From JAYFRE01 sp034926235 (GTDB taxonomy: Bacteria; Pseudomonadota; Alphaproteobacteria; Rhodospirillales; Magnetospirillaceae): 18,794 bases of DNA. The stretch's first letter is position 1. Each line of letters starts with the position of its first letter. Below are positions 13,833 to 18,794 of this stretch, in pieces. The stretch is from assembly GCA_034926235.1 (NCBI GenBank), contig JAYFRE010000096.1, forward strand, positions 1 through 18,794, in the 5' to 3' direction. The translations under genes and the position numbers were made by a program. A model generated the notes under the pieces. It saw nothing but the letters and a program-made list of their open reading frames with translations. It made no database searches and had not been told where the DNA came from.

Positions 13833-14486
13833 ATGAGTCCCGCTCAAATCGATGCGTTCTTCGCCCGTCTGGCGGCGTTGAGGCCGGATCCGAAATCCGA
13901 GCTCGCGTTCATCAATCCCTACACGCTGCTGGTGGCGGTGGTGCTGTCGGCCCAGGCGACCGATGTTTCGGTCAACAAGGCGACCAAGGATTTGTTTGCA
14001 CACGTCTCGGACCCGGCGGCCATGCTACGGCTGGGCGAGGATGCGCTCAAGGAGAAGATCAAGACCATCGGTCTGTTCAACACCAAGGCCAAAAACGTCA
14101 TCGCTTTGTCCCGCCTGCTTCTGGATCGCTATGACGGAGCCGTGCCCAGAGACCGTGCGGCGCTGGAAACATTGCCCGGCGTCGGGCGCAAGACCGCCAA
14201 TGTGGTGTTGAATGTGGCGTTCGGCCAGCCGACCATTGCCGTCGATACGCATGTTTTCCGTGTCGCCAACCGGACCGGCATGGCATCGGGTGCAACGCCG
14301 CTCGATGTCGAGAACAAGCTGATGGCGGTGGTGCCCGATCACTGGAAAATGCATGCTCATCATTGGCTGATCCTGCATGGGCGCTATATCTGTACCGCCC
14401 GCAAGCCCCGTTGCGCCGAATGTCCGGTCCGGGATCTGTGCGACTGGACCGAAAAACCATCTTTCCAAGGAGGGGCCTCTTCATGA
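13833..14486 (+). CDS. nth: Endonuclease III (DNA glycosylase/AP lyase)
   Basis: Nth removes oxidised pyrimidines and cleaves the abasic site in base-excision repair. The 217 residues align position for position with the E. coli enzyme at key sites: helix-hairpin-helix LPGVGRKTA with the Schiff-base Lys120, catalytic Asp138 in VDTHVFRV, and the [4Fe-4S] cysteines 187, 194, 197 and 203 (C-x6-C-x2-C-x5-C). The sequence LSAQATD (39-45) is the usual early helix. Nothing is missing. The ATG at 13833 gives the normal length. Its stop overlaps the rsmB-type start by four bases (ATGA), so the two genes should be co-translated. It is divergent from the lipoprotein gene with an 80-base gap. Confidence 0.98.
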   Translation: MSPAQIDAFFARLAALRPDPKSELAFINPYTLLVAVVLSAQATDVSVNKATKDLFAHVSDPAAMLRLGEDALKEKIKTIGLFNTKAKNVIALSRLLLDRYDGAVPRDRAALETLPGVGRKTANVVLNVAFGQPTIAVDTHVFRVANRTGMASGATPLDVENKLMAVVPDHWKMHAHHWLILHGRYICTARKPRCAECPVRDLCDWTEKPSFQGGASS

Positions 14487-15793
14487 CACCCGAGGCGCGG
14501 CTTGCGCTTGTTATCGAGCTTTTGGACGAAATCGCCGCGGCCCAGCGCCCCGCCGATCTGGTGGCGGGGGCGTTCCTGCGGGCGCGACGCTTTATCGGCG
14601 CCAAGGACCGGCGCGCCCTTTCGGACCGGCTGTGGGGAATTTTGCGCCGCCGCGCCCGGCTGGCTTGGACTCTCCGCGCCCTGGGGGCGGAGCCTTCGCC
14701 GCGGCTGATGGTGCTGGCCGATCTGGTGCTGGCCGACGCGATGACAATCGACGCGGTGGCGGCGCTGTGCCCCGGCGGCGGCCGCGCGCCCGCGCCGCTG
14801 ATGCGCGAGGAACGGGCCTTGCTGGAACGGATCTCCACGCGCCGTCTGTTCCATCACGACATGCCGGCCTGGGTCCGGGGGGAATATCCCGAATGGATCG
14901 AACCCCGGCTTTCAGCTGTTTTCGGTGATCGTCTTGCCGTCGAGATGGGGGCCTTGCGCGACGAGGCCCCGGTTGATCTGCGCGTCAATCTGTTGCGCAC
15001 CGACCGCGATGGCGCGCGCGCGGCGCTGGCCGCCGGAGGGATCGAAGCGCAGCCGACGGCGTTGTCGCCCTGGGGCTTGCGCTTGCCTGCCCGCACGGCG
15101 CTGATGGCGCAGGAGCCGTTCCGGGATGGGTTGGTCGAGGTTCAGGACGAGGGATCGCAGCTCCTGGCCCTGCTGACGGGGGCGAAGCCGGGGCAGGCGG
15201 TGGTCGATTTCTGTGCCGGCGCCGGCGGCAAGACTTTGGCTTTGGCGGCGATGATGGCCAATAAAGGCCGTCTGGTGGCCTGCGACGTCCATGATTCGCG
15301 CCTGAAAAAGGCGGCGGAAAGGTTGCGCCGGGCCGGTGCGCATAATGTGACCCGCCATGTGCTGACCAGCGAGGCCGATAAATGGGTCAAGCGGCAGGCC
15401 GGCAGCTTCGACGCTGTGCTGGTGGATGCGCCCTGCTCGGGGACCGGCACCTGGCGGCGCAATCCGGATGCTAAATGGCGGCTGACGCCGGAGGATGTCG
15501 CCGAGCTGGTGGCGCTTCAGGGGCGCATTCTGGCTTCGGCGGCGCGGCTGACGCGTCCCGGCGGGCGGCTGGTCTACGCCACCTGTTCGCTGCTGGCCGA
15601 GGAAGGCGAGGACCGCATCGCCGCTTTCCTGAAGGAAAACGCCGATTTTCGCCTGCTGCCCTTGCCCGGCATCTGGGCCGAAAATATCGGCACGGATTGC
15701 CCCTTGCCCGGACCCTATCTGCGTCTGTCTCCCGCCTCGACCGGCACGGACGGCTTTTTCGCCGCCGTGCTGGAACGGGCCGCGCCGTCTTAA
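14483..15793 (+). CDS. rsmB: RsmB-type 16S rRNA m5C methyltransferase (NOL1/NOP2/sun family)
   Basis: This 436-residue enzyme methylates a cytosine with S-adenosylmethionine; RsmB acts on 16S rRNA C967. The N-terminal third resembles the NusB-like RNA-binding helical domain seen in RsmB. The catalytic domain has motif I DFCAGAGGKT (242-251), motif IV DAPCSGTGT with Cys318, and motif VI ATCS with the nucleophile Cys368. Two catalytic cysteines are the hallmark of m5C RNA methyltransferases. The start at 14483 gives the ATGA overlap with nth and has AAGGAGG upstream; the frame is open further left inside nth but that is overlap only. The exact rRNA position methylated is inferred from the family, and a paralogue acting on another site cannot be excluded. 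It converges on the methyltransferase gene at 15812 after 18 bases. Confidence 0.88.
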   Translation: MTPEARLALVIELLDEIAAAQRPADLVAGAFLRARRFIGAKDRRALSDRLWGILRRRARLAWTLRALGAEPSPRLMVLADLVLADAMTIDAVAALCPGGGRAPAPLMREERALLERISTRRLFHHDMPAWVRGEYPEWIEPRLSAVFGDRLAVEMGALRDEAPVDLRVNLLRTDRDGARAALAAGGIEAQPTALSPWGLRLPARTALMAQEPFRDGLVEVQDEGSQLLALLTGAKPGQAVVDFCAGAGGKTLALAAMMANKGRLVACDVHDSRLKKAAERLRRAGAHNVTRHVLTSEADKWVKRQAGSFDAVLVDAPCSGTGTWRRNPDAKWRLTPEDVAELVALQGRILASAARLTRPGGRLVYATCSLLAEEGEDRIAAFLKENADFRLLPLPGIWAENIGTDCPLPGPYLRLSPASTGTDGFFAAVLERAAPS

Positions 15794-15811
15794 GGCGCCG
15801 GGAATACACCC

Positions 15812-16567
15812 TTATCTGAGGCTGCGCACCGCGATGAAGTTCAGATGATGGTGGAAGCGGGAAAAGACGCCGAACATTGTTTTGAACCCGTCCCGGTTTT
15901 CCGGCTTCAGGGCGTTGCAAAGGATGCGCGCGGTGCCGCACAGTCCTTCGTCGCGGATCAGCCCCATCGGCGACAGCAGGGACATCGGGCCGGTTTCCAC
16001 CGTCACCCCGCTAAAACCCTGTCCCAGGAACAGGTCGGTCCAGCCTTGCCGGGTCAAAGGTTGCGCCTGCACATTGATCGCGGCCTGAAGGGCGGGGATC
16101 AGATCGGGCGGCGCATTGTCGGACAGCATCACGTCTTGGGTCAGAAGCCGTCCGCCGGGTTTGAGCACGCGCCAATATTCGCGGACCAGCTTTTCCTTGG
16201 CGGCAGGCGCGTACATGGTCAGCATGGCTTCATTGATCACGATGTCGAGGCTGGAATCCGGGAATGGCAGTTCCATCGCGTTGCCGTTCAGGAACGATAC
16301 CCGATCCGCCAGTCCGGCCCGGGCCGCATTGGCCCGCGCCTTCTCCAGCGCCGCTTCGTCGCGGTCCAGCCCGGTCATGCGCACGCCGAACCGCTTGGCG
16401 ATCTCGATCGCGGTCGTGCCCATATTGCAGGCGATTTCGAGAACCTCTTGCCCCGGCGCAAAGCCCGCATGATCCAGCAGCCAATCCGTCGCGCGCACGC
16501 CGCCCGGACGCAGGCGGGTTTTGCCCAGACGGGCCAGGAAGGTGTGGCCGGCTTCCGTGGATTTCAT
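15812..16567 (-). CDS. Class I SAM-dependent methyltransferase, substrate unknown
   Basis: This 251-residue protein has the methyltransferase core: motif I VLEIACNMGTT (residues 42-52), an acidic residue at the end of strand two in MTGLDRD (Asp68), the NAMELPFPDSSLDIV segment (96-110), and RVLKPGGRLL (133-142). It resembles UbiE/methyltransferase-11 type enzymes, but the substrate side is not recognisable. ATG at 16567 overlaps the stop of the cupin gene as ATGA, so the two are translationally coupled and probably act together. With the divergent Crp/Fnr-type gene it forms a three-gene module. It could modify a small molecule or a protein; no evidence separates these. Confidence 0.88.
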   Translation of the reverse strand: MKSTEAGHTFLARLGKTRLRPGGVRATDWLLDHAGFAPGQEVLEIACNMGTTAIEIAKRFGVRMTGLDRDEAALEKARANAARAGLADRVSFLNGNAMELPFPDSSLDIVINEAMLTMYAPAAKEKLVREYWRVLKPGGRLLTQDVMLSDNAPPDLIPALQAAINVQAQPLTRQGWTDLFLGQGFSGVTVETGPMSLLSPMGLIRDEGLCGTARILCNALKPENRDGFKTMFGVFSRFHHHLNFIAVRSLR

Positions 16568-16905
16568 TGGGCGGCCTCGCGCAGCATCACCAGCAGCATG
16601 CGCGCGGCTTCCGGCGCTTCCAGCGCGTGGGGCACATGCGCGGGCATACGGACCACGCTGCCGGGTTCGGCGGTTACCGGCCGGCCGCCGATGGTCAGGA
16701 TCAACCGGCCTTCCTGCACCAGGACCAGGGCGTCGAAGGGGGCGGTATGTTCGCTCAAGGACTGCCCGGCGTCGAAGGCGAACAGGGTCAGATTGCCGCC
16801 GCTGGTGCGGGCCAGGACGCGGCTGGCGATGCCTTTTTCGGTGGGCGTGACCAGATCGTGCAGGGCGAGAGCGCGGGCGGGATCGATGCTGTTGTCAGAG
16901 GACAT
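16564..16905 (-). CDS. Small cupin-domain protein
   Basis: This 113-residue single-domain cupin has its first motif at residues 47-66, GQSLSEHTAPFDALVLVQEG. That motif has only one histidine (His53) where many cupins have HxH, so metal binding may be altered. The second motif, PGSVVRMPAHVPHALEA, keeps His90 and His93. Proteins of this length with SEHTAPFDA are widespread as small bacterial cupins, usually of unknown function, and may sense or bind a small ligand. GAAGGAAGG lies seven bases before the ATG at 16905. It is the first gene of a two-gene unit with the methyltransferase and is divergent, with 90 bases between starts, from the Crp/Fnr-family gene, which suggests control by that regulator. 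Confidence 0.88.
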   Translation of the reverse strand: MSSDNSIDPARALALHDLVTPTEKGIASRVLARTSGGNLTLFAFDAGQSLSEHTAPFDALVLVQEGRLILTIGGRPVTAEPGSVVRMPAHVPHALEAPEAARMLLVMLREAAQ

Positions 16906-16995
16906 GGCGGAACCTTCCTTCTGTCGGTTGATGTCGAGAATGCATATTATTATCTGTTTACAAAACCGTTTTACCCCGACCGGAAAGGTCTTCCT
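16906..16995. promoter_or_regulatory. Divergent control region between cupin and Crp/Fnr-family genes
   Basis: This 90-base gap is markedly AT-rich for the window. It holds TTGAT (16928-16932), an FNR-type half-site, and AAAAC-C-GTTTT (16962-16972), an 11-base dyad. The central ATATTATTATCTGTTTAC stretch could supply -10 elements in both directions. A full TTGAT-N4-ATCAA site is not present, so assignment of the operator is tentative. Confidence 0.35.
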
Positions 16996-17703
16996 ATGAC
17001 ATCCGTCAAAAACGGTCCTGGCGGGAACGCCGCCTTGCTGCGCGCGCATCCTTTGTTCACAGGATTGCCCGCCGCCGATCTCGACCGGCTGGCGGCGTCT
17101 TCTGTCCGGTTCGATGCCGCCGCCGGACAGGTTCTGTTCCATGAAGGCGACCCGGTGCGGTATGTGCCGTTGCTGGAAAGCGGCCGGGTGCGCGTGTCGC
17201 GCCATGACGACGAGGGCGGCGAGAAGGTGTTCGGGCAGTTCGCGGCAGGCGAATTCATCGCTCTGGCGGCAGCGTTCATGAGCCGGGGCTGTTTTCCGAT
17301 GACCGCCCTTGTCCTGGCAGACAGTCGGATGACCCTGGTGCCGGCGGACGGGCTGCGCGCCTTGTGCCGCGCCCATCCGGACCTGGCGATGCGTCTTTTG
17401 AACCGCTTCGCCGAACGGCTGCACGAGGCGGTCGAACGGGTGGACCGGATGACCGCGCGTTCCGCCTCCGAGCGTCTGGCTGACGATCTTCTTCGTTTGT
17501 CCGAAGCCGCGGGCGGCCTGACGGTCGCCTTGCCTTTGGCGCGGGCGCAGTGGGCGGCGACACTGGGCATGCGCTACGAAACGCTAAGCCGTATTCTGTC
17601 GGCCTGGAAACGGCAGGGGATCGTTTCCACGAGCAGGGCATTGTTGGAGATCAAGGATTTCGACCGGTTGCGTGAGCTTGCCGGTCCTGAACGCGAGCCG
17701 TGA
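16996..17703 (+). CDS. Crp/Fnr-family transcriptional regulator
   Basis: This 235-residue regulator has an N-terminal cyclic-nucleotide-binding-like beta-roll (residues 20-125, with AGQVLFHEGDP and GEFIAL), a long dimer helix (about 128-158) and a C-terminal HTH (179-210). The recognition helix contains RYETLSR (193-199), with the E-x-x-S-R pattern of FNR-type proteins that read TTGAT half-sites. The FNR [4Fe-4S] cysteine cluster is absent; only Cys99 and Cys124 are seen, so it is not a classical oxygen sensor. It may be a Dnr/NnrR-like regulator of nitric oxide or redox signals, or have another ligand. AAAGG precedes the ATG at 16996. It is divergent from the cupin-methyltransferase unit, the likely target along with itself. 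Confidence 0.92.
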   Translation: MTSVKNGPGGNAALLRAHPLFTGLPAADLDRLAASSVRFDAAAGQVLFHEGDPVRYVPLLESGRVRVSRHDDEGGEKVFGQFAAGEFIALAAAFMSRGCFPMTALVLADSRMTLVPADGLRALCRAHPDLAMRLLNRFAERLHEAVERVDRMTARSASERLADDLLRLSEAAGGLTVALPLARAQWAATLGMRYETLSRILSAWKRQGIVSTSRALLEIKDFDRLRELAGPEREP

Positions 17704-17740
17704 CAACGGAAAAAGGGCGGCGTATTTCGGTCCGGGGGCC

Positions 17741-17772
17741 TTGACGAACGGCGCATCTCCCCTTCCTATAGA
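17741..17772 (+). promoter_or_regulatory. Candidate sigma-70 promoter for the ubiD-family gene
   Basis: TTGACG (17741-17746) is a near-consensus -35 element. The downstream TATAGA (17767-17772) is 20 bases away, longer than the usual 17; a shifted -10 (CCTATA, 17765-17770) would give 18. The leader would be about 30 bases. Confidence 0.35.
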
Positions 17773-17809
17773 TATAGATTGGTTTAACCTTTTGCCCAAT
17801 ACAGGATCC

Positions 17810-18794
17810 ATGCCCTATTCCTCCCTGCGCGATTTCATGGTCCGGCTGGAGTCCGAGGGACGTCTGGTCCGCGTCGCCGAGCCGGTTTCGCCTCATCTCG
17901 AAATAACCGAGATTCAAACCCGGCTGCTGGCCGAGGGCGGGCCGGCGGTTTTGTTCGAGAATGTCGTCGGGCCGGATGGCAAGCGTTTCGGTATGCCGGT
18001 GCTGGTCAATCTGTTCGGCACCATCGAGCGCGTTGCCTGGGGCATGGACCGCACCCCGCAGGAGTTGCGCGCGATCGGCGAAGCGCTGGCGGCGCTGAAA
18101 CAGCCCGAACCGCCCCGAGGCTTGCGCGACGCCGTCGATATGCTGCCCCTTTTGAAGACCGCGCTGGCGATGCGCCCCAAGACCGTCAGCCGTGCGCCCT
18201 GCCAGGAAGTGGTGCTGACGGGGGCGGACATCGATCTGGGCGCGCTGCCGATCCAGACCTGTTGGCCCGGCGAGCCCGCGCCTCTGATCACCTGGCCGCT
18301 GGTGGTCACGCAAGGCCCTAACCCGTCCGGGGCGGAGGCTGATTCGCGAGACCGCTTCAATCTGGGCGTCTACCGTATGCAGGTGACGGGACGCAATACC
18401 ACGCTGATGCGCTGGCTGGCTCATCGCGGCGGGGCCCAGCATTTCCAGCGCTGGGCCAAGGAACGCGGCGAACCCTTTCCGGTGGCGGTGGTCATCGGCG
18501 CGGACCCCGGCACGATCATCGCCGCGGTCACGCCGGTGCCGGACAGCCTGTCCGAATATCAGTTCGCGGGGCTGCTGCGCGGCCGCAGGCTCGATCTGGT
18601 CGATTGCAAGACGGTGCCGCTGAAGGTGCCGGCCGAGGCCGAGATCGTGCTTGAAGGCCATGTCTCGCTGACCGAGACCGGCGAGGAAGGCCCCTATGGC
18701 GACCATACCGGCTATTACAACGCGGTCGAGCGCTTTCCGGTCTTCACCCTGTCGGCGATCACCATGCGCAGCGATCCGATCTATCTGTCCACCT
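17810..18794 (+). CDS. ubiD: UbiD-family decarboxylase (3' end missing)
   Basis: The 328 visible residues match UbiD, the prenylated-FMN-dependent enzyme that decarboxylates 3-polyprenyl-4-hydroxybenzoate in ubiquinone synthesis. The N-terminal SSLRDFMVRLESEGRLVRV is the usual family opening. NLGVYRMQ (184-191) and RWLAHRGGAQH (201-211) belong to the prFMN/metal-binding region, and EEGPYGDHTGYY (292-303) contains the active-site acidic residues. Full-length UbiD is about 490-500 residues, so roughly a third lies beyond the right edge. AGGA is four bases before the ATG at 17810. UbiD paralogues acting on other aromatic acids exist; the GDHTGYY form fits the quinone branch, but the substrate is inferred. 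UbiX supplies the cofactor elsewhere. Confidence 0.93.
   Translation, partial: MPYSSLRDFMVRLESEGRLVRVAEPVSPHLEITEIQTRLLAEGGPAVLFENVVGPDGKRFGMPVLVNLFGTIERVAWGMDRTPQELRAIGEALAALKQPEPPRGLRDAVDMLPLLKTALAMRPKTVSRAPCQEVVLTGADIDLGALPIQTCWPGEPAPLITWPLVVTQGPNPSGAEADSRDRFNLGVYRMQVTGRNTTLMRWLAHRGGAQHFQRWAKERGEPFPVAVVIGADPGTIIAAVTPVPDSLSEYQFAGLLRGRRLDLVDCKTVPLKVPAEAEIVLEGHVSLTETGEEGPYGDHTGYYNAVERFPVFTLSAITMRSDPIYLST

Noticed and set aside
14363..14482. N-terminal extension of the rsmB-type gene into nth
   Set aside because: It would overlap nth by more than 120 bases. The ATG at 14483 has a strong ribosome site and a coupling overlap.
1..18794. CRISPR array, tRNA/rRNA genes, insertion sequences or prophage
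   Set aside because: I saw no regularly spaced repeats, no cloverleaf-like or rRNA-like sequence, and no transposase, integrase or phage structural protein.

Overview
This is a GC-rich chromosomal window that looks like an alphaproteobacterium, probably of the Rhodospirillales type. The evidence is the dnaK-dnaJ-dapB gene order, an alphaproteobacterial-style heat-shock promoter upstream of dnaK, and the family character of the proteins. The genus cannot be fixed from sequence reading alone. Most of the window is housekeeping. The main point of interest is a nitrogen-acquisition operon at the left edge.

Left edge (1-3690, minus strand). A promoter with a strong sigma-54 (-24/-12) match at 3668-3684 sits directly in front of a guanidine-I (ykkC) riboswitch at 3547-3652. 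These lead into a periplasmic binding protein, a permease, an ATPase and a DUF1989 protein that runs off the window at base 1. This is the layout historically called 'urea carboxylase-associated'. Current knowledge of these families points to guanidine import followed by carboxylation and deimination by carboxyguanidine deiminase (DUF1989 subunits). The remaining enzymes should lie beyond base 1. The combination suggests a double control: nitrogen limitation through RpoN, and guanidine through the riboswitch.

3700-7003 (minus). An intrinsic terminator closes a two-gene unit of unrecognised proteins: a 485-residue protein with degenerate ankyrin-like units, and a 549-residue protein with proline-rich ends.

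7004-8925 (plus). A divergently transcribed OsmC-family thiol peroxidase-like gene ends in a clear intrinsic terminator. It is followed by an AT-rich segment of foreign character (about 7850-8205), a small stand-alone LuxR-type HTH gene, and the leader of dnaK with a sigma-32-like promoter.

8926-12968 (plus). dnaK, dnaJ and dapB form a collinear group separated by GC-rich hairpins.

13090-15793. A lipoprotein gene on the minus strand is divergent from nth (endonuclease III). nth overlaps an rsmB-type 16S rRNA m5C methyltransferase gene by ATGA.

15812-18794. A cupin gene and a SAM-dependent methyltransferase gene (minus strand, ATGA overlap) are divergent from a Crp/Fnr-family regulator and look like one small regulatory module. 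A UbiD-family decarboxylase gene then begins and runs off the right edge.

I saw no tRNA, rRNA, CRISPR array, transposase or phage gene.
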